A stretch of 6,195 bases of DNA from assembly GCA_030840885.1 (NCBI GenBank), contig JAVEDQ010000492.1, positions 1 through 6,195 of the forward strand, read 5' to 3'. Source of the stretch: Frankiaceae bacterium (GTDB lineage: Bacteria > Actinomycetota > Actinomycetes > Frankiales > Frankiaceae). Shown here piece by piece: positions 1 through 6,195 of this stretch (position 1 is its first letter; every line of letters begins with the position of its first letter). Position numbers and translations under genes: made by a program. The notes below the pieces were generated by a model, which did not search any database, was not told the DNA's origin, and was given only the letters and a program-made list of their open reading frames with translations.

Positions 1-625
1 TCACGGCTTGCAGTGACGGCACCGGCGGTGCGTTGCCGGTGTTGCGCAGGCTCCAGGAGAGCGGCACCGGGGCACCTGCTCCAACCGACGTCGGGCCGGG
101 GCTCTTCGCGGTCGGGCCGGTGAATGAGAACGTGGGTTCTGAACCGCCCTTCGGGACGATCGCGTTGCCCAGCACCAGGGCGAGGGCCAGCAGCACCACC
201 CCGGCGACTCCGGACCACACGGTGGATGCCGCCACGGCCGTGCGGGAGGCCGTCGCCGCTCGCCCCCGGCTGGCCAGCACGCCCAGCGGGACCGCACTCA
301 CGACGGCCTGCGCGATCACAAGCCGTGTGGCGGGCAGCCCGTCGCGGAACAGCAGAGCGACCAGCAACGCCGCGGTGAGCAGCGTCGTCAGGCCGAGCAG
401 GAGCACCAGGCCGACCCGGGTGAGGCCGTCGAGCCGGCGTTGATCCGGCACGAGCGTGGCGGACAACGCGGACCCGCCGATGCCGATCGACAGCGGCAGG
501 CAGAGCCCGGTGCGGACGATCGTCGGCGCGCCCGCGAGGGTCAGGACGACCACCAGGACGAGGCCGATCGCGCCGGCCGCCACAAACAGCCGCGCCCGCT
601 GCCGATCCGGCGCGAGGGTGCTCAC
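1..625 (-). CDS. Multi-pass membrane protein with exported domain, 3' end cut by window edge
   Basis: I do not recognise this gene with certainty. About 208 codons are visible from a GTG start at 625, and the frame stays open to the window edge. The start is chosen because GTG overlaps the upstream stop in a GTGA arrangement and is preceded by AAGAAGG at 7 nt. The protein opens MSTLAPDRQR, then shows about five hydrophobic stretches (roughly residues 13-31, 36-58, 70-92, 100-117 and 132-152). A polar, Gly/Pro/Ser-rich exported segment follows, containing SWSLRNTGNAPP, which looks like the start of a beta-sandwich domain. The order (N-terminal helices, then an exported domain with an N-x-G pattern) recalls DUF1616-type proteins, but the similarity is weak and from memory. 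The tight overlap implies translational coupling to the GT-C-like gene, and so a linked role in surface polysaccharide formation is inferred. Confidence 0.8.
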   Translation of the reverse strand, partial: MSTLAPDRQRARLFVAAGAIGLVLVVVLTLAGAPTIVRTGLCLPLSIGIGGSALSATLVPDQRRLDGLTRVGLVLLLGLTTLLTAALLVALLFRDGLPATRLVIAQAVVSAVPLGVLASRGRAATASRTAVAASTVWSGVAGVVLLALALVLGNAIVPKGGSEPTFSFTGPTAKSPGPTSVGAGAPVPLSWSLRNTGNAPPVPSLQAV

Positions 626-3285
626 TTCTCTGCCTTCTTCGGGTGATCGGGCTTGGCCGGCTTGCTCGGCTTCTCTGCGCCGTTCGAATGCTTCGCCGCT
701 TTGGCGGGCTTGGCGGGCTTGGCCGGCTTGGCGGGCTTGCCGGACCCGTGCGGCTTACCCGGCTGAGCCGGCCCGCCGGAACCCGACGGCCCACCTGCCT
801 TCGGGGGCTTCGGAGGCTTTCCCGACGAGGGCTTCCCCGGAGAGGGCGATCCACCCGGCGGCGACGTCGACGGACCGGTCGACTGCCCGGGAGTCGACCC
901 GGCCGGCGGTGACGCACTGCCCGGCGGCGGCGGGTTTCCGGCAGCGCCAGGACCCCCAGTGCCAGGACCCCCGGTTCCGGGACCTCCAGCGCCAGGGCCT
1001 GCAGCGCCAGGGCCTCCAGCGCCGGGGCCTCCAGCGCCGGGGCCTCCGGCTTGGCCCGTCGCGGCGCCCCCTGCGCCCACGGTTCCGGCGCCGCCAACGA
1101 CTCCTGCTGCACCGCCGCTCAGCGTTGAAGCCTGGGCACCGCGAGCAGCCGCAGCGGCATCCGGCGTGACGCCCGGGTTCGTGGCCGGCACGAGAGCCGG
1201 GTTCGGGGCGTAGGCGGTGCTGGCCGGCAGCAGCGCGTCCGGAGCGGTCGGCACCTGGCCACGGGGACGGAAGTCGGGACCCCACGCGTCGTCCTGCCCG
1301 ACCAGCGGCAGGCCGGCACCACCGAGGTCGATGCGGTAGACGCGGTAGTGCTGGCTGGCGGCGACCCGGCTGACCCACGGCACGCGGTCGAGCCGGAGCA
1401 GCGCCGTCTGCCGGGTCTGCCGGCCCTCGCCGGGGTCCCGTGGGCCGAAGCTGTCGCCGTCGGCCGGCGTGACGCCCGCCATCCGGACGTCGACGACGAG
1501 ATGCGTGTAGCCACGCCGGACCAGCGCGCTCACCGTCGGCACGCTCGGGTCCACACCCTGCATCAGCTCGTTGCCCGGCAGCAGAGTGGTGGCCCTCGCG
1601 AGCCGGCTGCCCGAGAAGGCGGCGAAGGAAGGACCGGTGTAGCGGTCGGCGAGGATGCCGACGCGGCCGTTGTCCTGCCCGAATGTCTCGGCGATCGACC
1701 GGAGCTCGGCCGAGTCGGCCCGTCCCTCGGCGCCGAACCGGGTCGGACCTGCGTACCGGTAGCCGGCACCGGCACCGGCCGCGGCGTTGCCGATGAGGAC
1801 AACGGCCAGCAGCAGGGCGATGAGAGGCCCTGCGGTCACGCGCTCGAGGAGCCAGCGGTCCCGCGCCCGGAGCGCGTCGTACCGACGCAGGACGATCGGC
1901 GCGGTCAGCAGCGCGACGCCGAGGTAGGTCAGACCCCAGGCGCTGCGCACGGCAGGCGCGATCGTCGGGAGCAGCACGAGCGGCAGCAGTGGGAAGTACA
2001 GGACGCCGATACCGGCGAGGGCGAGCAGGCGACCCGATCGGCGCCGCGGCAGCGACCACAGCCGCCACACGCCCTCGGCGGTGGCGAGAAGCAGGACGAT
2101 CGGGGCGAGCACGGTCAGCACGACCTCGCCGACCGGCGTGCTACCGGGCATCCCGGCGAGACCGCGCGAGGGGAACCAGTCGGCGGCCTGCTCGAACGCT
2201 CCGGAGGTCAGCACGAGCGCTGCGGACACGAGCAGGAGTGCGCCGCCGAGCACGGCGATCAGCCTCGCCCAGAGCCCGGGGTACTCGGGGATCCCCACCG
2301 GGCGGCGGGTCACGCTCCCGTCCGGCTGCACCTTCACCTGGACCGGGTGCTGCCGCGTCCGCCACAAGGCGGCGACGAGGACCAGCACCAGCACGACGAG
2401 CGTCATCACCGCGACGGTGCCGTCCACGAGGGCCACCACCGCGAGCACGAGCGCGGCGGCCCAGCCGAGCCCGTGGCGTAGCGGCGCCGTCTCGGCTCGG
2501 CAGGCCATCACCGCGAGGGCGAGTGCCGAGAGAACCAGCGGCAGTGCCAGGCCCTCCGGCGCAAGACGGGTGCCGACGTAGAGGCTGATCGGGTTGAGCA
2601 GGTAGATCAGCGCGGCGATCCCCGCAGTGCGGGAGCGGCCCAGGAGCGACTCGGCGACCGAGAACACCGCGAACGCGCCGATCACGTGCGCCAGCGTCAG
2701 CAGCGCTGCGGCGGCGGCCCAGACCGACAGGCCGGAGACCGAGGCCAGCGACCCCACGAGGACGTGGAGCCCGGGGTAGCCCTCGACGCCGGGCACGAAT
2801 CCGCCACCCACGTGTCCGCCTGTGCCTGCGGTGGCATCGACGGTCTGACGCCAGGCCGCGAACTCGTCGGCGAACAGCGGTCCGCCGGCGCGCAGCAACC
2901 GCGGCGCGGCGGTGACCCCGGCGAGCAGGAACACGGCGACCAGGCGGTCCGCACGCGCGACCCCGGCAAGGAGCAGGACCCGGGCCGACGGCAGGCAGCC
3001 GATCAGGAGACCGACCCAGAACAGCAGCGACGTCCCGGTCTGGGAGGCACCCTCGATCTGCAGCCGGAAGGCAAGTGCGACGACCAGGACCCCGACAGCG
3101 GCCGCGATGGCCGGGACCAGCAGGAACCTGGCGCGCGGTGGACCGGGCGGCCGGAGCTCGGCCGACCCTGCCGGCTCTGCCGACCCTGCCGACACGGCCG
3201 GTTCCGACGACTCCACCAGGTCGAGGAGCAGATCCTGGTCCTGCGGCCGTCGTGGCCGCGGCGCTCGCGGAGCGAGAAGTGTCAT
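622..3285 (-). CDS. GT-C-like integral membrane glycosyltransferase with repeat-rich cationic C-terminal tail
   Basis: This 887-residue protein starts at ATG 3285, preceded by AGGAGG at 6 nt; an upstream in-frame ATG at 3366 has no such site. A cytoplasmic N-terminus of about 50 residues leads into roughly 12 membrane segments (about 54-505). The first large exported loop carries FADEFAAWRQ (D140, E141), the acidic pair position typical of PMT/ArnT-type GT-C enzymes, followed by YPGLHVL at 170-176. Such enzymes use polyprenyl-phosphate sugars on the outer membrane face. Residues 506-680 form a soluble extracytoplasmic domain (LVVDVRM at 596-602). Then come an Ala/Gly/Pro linker, seven GGPG-type pentapeptides (746-780), a Pro/Ser/Gly stretch and a lysine-rich tail with KPA repeats (850-861). 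The tail may touch anionic wall polymers. Family membership is inferred from the motif and topology; the donor and acceptor are unknown. An alternative is a non-catalytic membrane protein of the same fold. Confidence 0.88.
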   Translation of the reverse strand: MTLLAPRAPRPRRPQDQDLLLDLVESSEPAVSAGSAEPAGSAELRPPGPPRARFLLVPAIAAAVGVLVVALAFRLQIEGASQTGTSLLFWVGLLIGCLPSARVLLLAGVARADRLVAVFLLAGVTAAPRLLRAGGPLFADEFAAWRQTVDATAGTGGHVGGGFVPGVEGYPGLHVLVGSLASVSGLSVWAAAAALLTLAHVIGAFAVFSVAESLLGRSRTAGIAALIYLLNPISLYVGTRLAPEGLALPLVLSALALAVMACRAETAPLRHGLGWAAALVLAVVALVDGTVAVMTLVVLVLVLVAALWRTRQHPVQVKVQPDGSVTRRPVGIPEYPGLWARLIAVLGGALLLVSAALVLTSGAFEQAADWFPSRGLAGMPGSTPVGEVVLTVLAPIVLLLATAEGVWRLWSLPRRRSGRLLALAGIGVLYFPLLPLVLLPTIAPAVRSAWGLTYLGVALLTAPIVLRRYDALRARDRWLLERVTAGPLIALLLAVVLIGNAAAGAGAGYRYAGPTRFGAEGRADSAELRSIAETFGQDNGRVGILADRYTGPSFAAFSGSRLARATTLLPGNELMQGVDPSVPTVSALVRRGYTHLVVDVRMAGVTPADGDSFGPRDPGEGRQTRQTALLRLDRVPWVSRVAASQHYRVYRIDLGGAGLPLVGQDDAWGPDFRPRGQVPTAPDALLPASTAYAPNPALVPATNPGVTPDAAAAARGAQASTLSGGAAGVVGGAGTVGAGGAATGQAGGPGAGGPGAGGPGAAGPGAGGPGTGGPGTGGPGAAGNPPPPGSASPPAGSTPGQSTGPSTSPPGGSPSPGKPSSGKPPKPPKAGGPSGSGGPAQPGKPHGSGKPAKPAKPAKPAKAAKHSNGAEKPSKPAKPDHPKKAEK
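633..639 (-). promoter_or_regulatory. Ribosome binding site for the GTG-started membrane protein, inside the preceding gene
   Basis: AAGAAGG on the minus strand lies 7 nt before GTG at 625 and is part of the lysine codons that end the GT-C-like gene. With the GTGA stop/start overlap it supports translational coupling of the two genes. Confidence 0.6.
703..738 (-). repeat. Four tandem 9-bp units encoding Lys-Pro-Ala
   Basis: Four 9-bp units (ggcgggctt, with one base change in the third unit) encode KPAKPAKPAKPA at residues 850-861 of the GT-C-like protein. Further K-x-A and KP motifs flank them, so the last 40 or so residues are strongly basic. This resembles in composition, but not in proven descent, the lysine/alanine/proline tails of some actinobacterial surface adhesins that bind acidic polymers. 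Confidence 0.88.
946..1050 (-). repeat. Seven tandem 15-bp units encoding [AT]-[GA]-G-P-G pentapeptides
   Basis: Seven consecutive 15-bp units (for example gccagggcctccagc on the plus strand) run without a break from 946 to 1050 and encode residues 746-780 of the GT-C-like protein. Units differ by a few bases, mostly at positions that keep the amino acids. The result is a flexible, glycine- and proline-rich spacer between the exported domain and the basic tail. Because the unit is a multiple of three, gain or loss of units would change spacer length and not the frame. Confidence 0.92.
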
Positions 3286-3435
3286 GCTCGGCCTCCTAGC
3301 ACCGTCGGTGGGCGATGCCCAGGCCAGCCTATTGAACTCACTGTGACAACGTGCGGCTGGTGCCATTGGTTACGCCCCTGGTGAGGCCAATGATGACGCG
3401 GTCGCCGGTGTTGCACCCCGTCACGTTGCGTGAAC
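3286..3435 (-). promoter_or_regulatory. 150-nt intergenic region with short inverted repeats; possible promoter or processing site
   Basis: This is the only sizeable gap in the window and looks less GC-rich than the genes around it. It holds several short symmetric elements: TCACGTTGCGTGA (3421-3433), CCGGTGTTGCACC next to it, CATTGG/CCAATG arms separated by 17 nt (3364-3369 and 3387-3392), and TCACTGTGA (3338-3346). On the minus strand a TAGGCT hexamer (3332-3327) could be a -10 element about 40 nt before the start codon, but no -35 box sits at proper spacing. No run of T residues marks an intrinsic terminator. The region may carry an extra promoter for the GT-C-like gene and the one after it, or a weak stem that trims the transcript. 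I see no gene in it. Confidence 0.35.
3292..3297 (-). promoter_or_regulatory. Strong ribosome binding site deciding the start of the GT-C-like gene
   Basis: On the minus strand AGGAGG lies 6 nt before ATG at 3285. It is the clearest Shine-Dalgarno match in the window and rules out the longer frame beginning at 3366, whose extra 27 residues are polar and unlike a membrane protein start. Confidence 0.85.
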
Positions 3436-5571
3436 TCATCGGCGGTGAGCTATCAACGGTCCGCTCGGTTCGTCGAACTCGTCGGAGTCGTCGGAGCCGT
3501 CCGCCCTCGGCACCCGCGCCGGGCGGATCGCGGCGAGTAGGGCGGCGAGGCCGAGGGCGGCGAGCAGAGCAGCAACCGCGAGGCGCACCGGGCGGGACTT
3601 GCCGACCTCCGTCGGCGCGGTCGTCGTCAAGGTCTGAACGCCGTAGAGCGACTGCTGCGCGCCGAGGAAACGTGACAGCTGATCGACGACGGCGGTTGCC
3701 AACGGCTTCGCCTGATCGGCCCGCCGGGTGACGACACGGACGCGGAACGAACTCGACCCGCTGTCCCGGATGACGGCGAGCCGGGCGTCGCGCCGGTCGT
3801 CCGCCGACAGGCCGACCTCGCCGGCCGCCTCGTCGCCGAAGCTCTGGGTGAGGGTGACGAGGGTCGGGACGGTGCGCGCCCGGTCGAGCACGCTGTAGGC
3901 GTAGGCCTGGCCGCCGGTACCGACCGGGACGATCCCGACCCGGACCGTGGCTGCGTAGCCCGGTCGGGCGTCGGCGGCGCTGCGCAGGGCGACGCCGACA
4001 CCGGTGGTCAGCGCGACGGCGAGCAGGGCGGCGGTGGTCCTGGCCGCCGGCGACGGACCGAACCGCGCCGCCCCCGTCGGCAGCAGACGCCGGGACTCCG
4101 GAAGGGCGAGCAGGTCCCCGAGCCCACTCTCCCGCTCGGCCTGCTGTGCGCGCAGGTGCAGCGAGGCCCCGACGGCGATGACGACCAGCAGGATCGGCAG
4201 CGTCGAGAGGTGCAGGAAGACGCTGGCGACGCCCCAGCCCAGCAGCGAGGCCACGATCGCGGTCGAGAGCCGCTGCTCGGTCTCATCTGCGTAGCCCAGC
4301 GCTGCCAGCGCCCGCCACCGTCGACGGGTGGCGAGCATCAGGGCGATGCTGCCCAGGTAGAAGACCAGGTAGCCGACCAGCCCGACCAGGCCGCCCTCGG
4401 CCAGCTGCTGCACGTAGATGTCGTGCGGCGCGAGCAGGCCCTTCTTCTCGGTGATCGAGATACCCAGTTGTCGCTGGTAGCGGTCGCCCGCCACCTCGAA
4501 GTTCGCCGCGCCGACACCGATCAGGGGCGCCCCGCGGAACATGGCGAGCCCGGCCTTCTGCGCCGCTTCCCGGCCCGCCAGCGACGGGTCGGCCACCGCC
4601 GTCGACGAGTTCCCGGTCAACGACCCGAGTGTGGCGAGCCGACTGCCGACGCCGGGCAGGAGGGACAGCACCAACACGAGCGCCGCGGTGCCGGCCAGCA
4701 GGCGCGTGCGGTTGCGGACGAGCAGCATCAGGGTGAGCACGCCGGCGACGAAGATGGCGATCATCCCGCCTCGCGACTGCGAGAGGTACGCCCCGAGGAG
4801 CAGCGCACCCGCGGCAGCGACCCAACGCCATCGCAGTCCGGCTTCGGTGCGGTGATTGCCACCTTGGGTGCCGCCCTCGCCGCGATCGTCGCCGCTGCCC
4901 TCGGACCGCGACCACATCAACGCGAGCGCCAACGGAAGGAACAGGACCAGGACGCGGCACCAGAAGTTGGGGTCGCCCTGCGTCCCGGCGTGCCGGGCGC
5001 CGAGACCCGTGACCTCGGACGCGACTCCGATCCCGGACAGGCCGGCCAGCGACGTGCTGTTGCCGAGGACGAATTCCTGGACGGCGGTCAGGGCGGCGAA
5101 GCCGGCGACCACCCCGACCGCCAGCGCGACGAGGCGGTGCGGGCGTTCGGCGGAGGCGAGCAACAGCGTCAGGACGATGAGCAGGACCAGGCCTTTCGCC
5201 TCGTCAGTCAGCTCAGCGATGCCCGCCTCCACGTCGGTCGCGGCGAACACCACCGACAGGGCCCGCACCGCGATGAAGACCGCGAACAGCAGGAAGACCG
5301 GCGAGTAGCGCAACACCACCTCGCCGCGGAACACCCCCAGGACCAGGGCGAAGGTTGCCGTGGCGAGGGCAGCCAGATAGATCGAGGCGGGACCCACCTG
5401 GCCGACCACACCGCTGATGTTGCTCACCACGACGACCACCAGCAGCGCCGCGGCGGCAGTGGGCGCGAACGCCATCCGCGCGACCACCAGCAGTCCGATC
5501 AGCCCGACGACGCCCAGGACGAGCAACGTCAGCGGGCCGGAGCCCAGCGCTCCGGTGAGCGTCGTCGACAT
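3436..5571 (-). CDS. O-antigen ligase/polymerase-family protein fused to a C-terminal Wzz-like domain
   Basis: This 711-residue membrane protein has about 13 helices in residues 12-473. Hallmarks of the Wzy_C/O-antigen ligase family are TQGDPNFW (197-204), the SQSRGG motif (264-269), PLIGVGAANFE (349-359) and APHDIYVQQLAEGG (381-394) in a large exported loop. R267 and H383 are candidate functional residues. A polar, Gly-rich loop sits at 221-247. A second module follows: helix 511-529, an exported alpha/beta region from about 535 starting YAATVRVGIVP, a typical Wzz-like RVRVVTRRADQAKPLA pattern at 610-625, and helix 661-682. It ends in an acidic tail (DGSDDSDEFDEP). The family includes both ligases and Wzy polymerases; in a Gram-positive host with a fused Wzz module, polymerisation of lipid-linked repeat units is the better guess. 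The gene lies 25 nt after a stand-alone Wzz-like gene. The start has only a weak GAGA site at 11 nt, but no better in-frame start lies in the gap before it. Confidence 0.92.
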   Translation of the reverse strand: MSTTLTGALGSGPLTLLVLGVVGLIGLLVVARMAFAPTAAAALLVVVVVSNISGVVGQVGPASIYLAALATATFALVLGVFRGEVVLRYSPVFLLFAVFIAVRALSVVFAATDVEAGIAELTDEAKGLVLLIVLTLLLASAERPHRLVALAVGVVAGFAALTAVQEFVLGNSTSLAGLSGIGVASEVTGLGARHAGTQGDPNFWCRVLVLFLPLALALMWSRSEGSGDDRGEGGTQGGNHRTEAGLRWRWVAAAGALLLGAYLSQSRGGMIAIFVAGVLTLMLLVRNRTRLLAGTAALVLVLSLLPGVGSRLATLGSLTGNSSTAVADPSLAGREAAQKAGLAMFRGAPLIGVGAANFEVAGDRYQRQLGISITEKKGLLAPHDIYVQQLAEGGLVGLVGYLVFYLGSIALMLATRRRWRALAALGYADETEQRLSTAIVASLLGWGVASVFLHLSTLPILLVVIAVGASLHLRAQQAERESGLGDLLALPESRRLLPTGAARFGPSPAARTTAALLAVALTTGVGVALRSAADARPGYAATVRVGIVPVGTGGQAYAYSVLDRARTVPTLVTLTQSFGDEAAGEVGLSADDRRDARLAVIRDSGSSSFRVRVVTRRADQAKPLATAVVDQLSRFLGAQQSLYGVQTLTTTAPTEVGKSRPVRLAVAALLAALGLAALLAAIRPARVPRADGSDDSDEFDEPSGPLIAHRR
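3526..4041 (-). other. Wzz-like chain-length determinant module within the ligase/polymerase gene
   Basis: This segment encodes residues 511-682 of the 711-residue protein. It has the plan of a complete polysaccharide co-polymerase: a membrane helix, about 130 exported residues, a short linker with a proline, and a second helix. It matches the neighbouring separate Wzz-like protein in layout: YAATVRVGIVP here against YSATASLLVLP there, and EVGKSRPVRLA before the last helix here against AQKSGPGSRTLLG there. The reading frame runs through without a stop or an internal start with a good ribosome site, so this is a true fusion and not two genes. The assignment is by pattern and topology. Confidence 0.75.
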
Positions 5572-5596
5572 CGCGGTCGTTGTCTCGGCGCGAAGC

Positions 5597-6195
5597 TCAG
5601 GCGTCGACAGTCGGCGTGGCAGTCGGCGTGGTGAGGCCGCGCGAACTCCGTCGACGGTTGCGCGCCCGCTCCCGGCTGTTCACGACGAACAGCACCGCCT
5701 GCTGGCCGGCGACCGCCACCACGAGGGCGAGCAGCACCACGACCCCCAACAGCGTCCGCGATCCGGGGCCGCTCTTCTGGGCCGTCCCCGCTGACGGGCT
5801 GACCAGGGTGATGCGGTACGGACTGAAGGTCTGGGACAGCTGACTGGTCGCACGCTGCGCCAACGCGTCCGCCACCTGCTCGGCGACGTCAGCGGACGGC
5901 GCGGTGACCGTGGCGTCCACCAGTGCGGTGGAGGGCACGACATGCACGTCCGGGGTGATGCCCTCCCGCTGCCGGGGGGACAGCCGGAGCGAGTCGATGA
6001 CCTGGTTGCTGAACCCGGGACTCGACATCACCGCGCGGTAGCTCTCGACCACCGTTCCGGAACTCAGCGAGTCGTAGAGGCTCGCGACGGTGTCCGGCGA
6101 CGCCTGCCGCTCCGGCAGCACCAGCAGCGACGCCGTGGCCGAGTACGTCACCTGCTGACGGGCGACGAGGGCGACGCCCCCGAGCGCGACGATCA
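5597..6195 (-). CDS. Wzz-like polysaccharide chain-length determinant (co-polymerase), 5' end cut by window edge
   Basis: The visible 198 residues lack the true start, which lies beyond 6195; the internal GTG at 6151 is not the start because the frame continues upstream through a hydrophobic stretch (IVALGGVALVA). That stretch is the end of the first membrane helix. It leads directly into VTYSATASLLVLP, the usual opening of the Wzz exported domain. The exported region continues to about 5775 and includes VDATVTAPSADVAEQVADAL, a typical Wzz beta-strand and helix pattern. A Ser/Gly/Pro linker precedes the second helix (LLGVVVLLALVVAVAG). The cytoplasmic tail is short and basic (RERARNRRR) and has no Walker A motif or tyrosine cluster, so no BY-kinase is fused. 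Proteins of this family set polymer length by acting on Wzy polymerases. The next gene, 25 nt on, is such a polymerase-like protein, so the two very likely share a transcript and a complex. Confidence 0.88.
   Translation of the reverse strand, partial: IVALGGVALVARQQVTYSATASLLVLPERQASPDTVASLYDSLSSGTVVESYRAVMSSPGFSNQVIDSLRLSPRQREGITPDVHVVPSTALVDATVTAPSADVAEQVADALAQRATSQLSQTFSPYRITLVSPSAGTAQKSGPGSRTLLGVVVLLALVVAVAGQQAVLFVVNSRERARNRRRSSRGLTTPTATPTVDA

Noticed and set aside
703..1050. Tandem repeats as a CRISPR array
   Set aside because: Units are 9 and 15 bp, directly adjacent without spacers, and lie in frame inside a coding gene.
755..2068. Open frame of 437 codons on the minus strand
   Set aside because: It overlaps the GT-C-like gene in another frame and gives an Arg/Pro/Ala-rich translation without family features.
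1348..2481. Open frame of 377 codons on the plus strand
   Set aside because: It is antisense to the GT-C-like gene, has a hydrophilic, compositionally odd product and no ribosome site that I could see; the minus-strand frame has clear membrane segments and motifs.
3327..3350. TTGTCA and TAGGCT as a -35/-10 promoter pair on the minus strand
   Set aside because: Only 12 nt separate them, too short for the usual 16-18 nt spacing, so I list TAGGCT only as a weak possible -10 element.
3286..3366. Longer start for the GT-C-like gene at 3366, adding 27 residues
   Set aside because: The added residues are not membrane-like, the upstream ATG lacks a ribosome site, and AGGAGG sits at ideal distance from the ATG at 3285.
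3421..3433. TCACGTTGCGTGA stem as an intrinsic terminator after the polymerase gene
   Set aside because: The 5-bp stem with a 3-nt loop is short and no T-rich run follows on the transcribed strand.
4156..5634. Open frame of 492 codons on the plus strand
   Set aside because: It runs antisense to the polymerase gene and its translation is rich in Arg, Gln, Asp, Glu and His with no domain pattern, as expected for the reverse of a GC-rich membrane protein gene.

Overview
The window is very GC-rich, with G or C in most third codon positions, Shine-Dalgarno motifs and long shadow reading frames on the opposite strand. This suggests a high-GC Gram-positive bacterium (Actinomycetota). I cannot name a genus. 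All real genes lie on the minus strand and read from right to left, in the order 6195 to 1. Both edges cut through genes.

Layout in transcription order. (1) 6195-5597 is the 3' part of a Wzz-like chain-length determinant (polysaccharide co-polymerase). It has two membrane segments around an extracytoplasmic domain and no kinase domain. (2) After a 25-nt gap, 5571-3436 encodes a 711-residue O-antigen ligase/polymerase-family (Wzy_C-type) membrane protein. Its C-terminus carries a second Wzz-like module, so polymerase and chain-length regulator appear fused. (3) A 150-nt intergenic stretch (3435-3286) with several short inverted repeats may hold a promoter or processing site. (4) 3285-622 encodes an 887-residue multi-pass membrane protein resembling GT-C (PMT/ArnT-like) glycosyltransferases. 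It has an extracytoplasmic domain, seven Gly-Pro pentapeptide repeats and a lysine/proline/alanine-rich basic tail. (5) With a 4-nt GTGA overlap, 625-1 begins a further membrane protein with an exported domain, cut off by the window edge.

The four products form a membrane-bound set for making and exporting a surface polysaccharide. The Wzy-like protein would polymerise lipid-linked repeat units outside the membrane, the two Wzz-like modules would set chain length, and the GT-C-like protein would add sugars from polyprenyl-phosphate donors or decorate the polymer. No cytoplasmic glycosyltransferase, flippase or tyrosine kinase is visible here, so those steps must lie outside the window. The most unusual points are the Wzy-Wzz fusion beside a separate Wzz protein, and the repeat-rich cationic tail on the GT-C-like protein.
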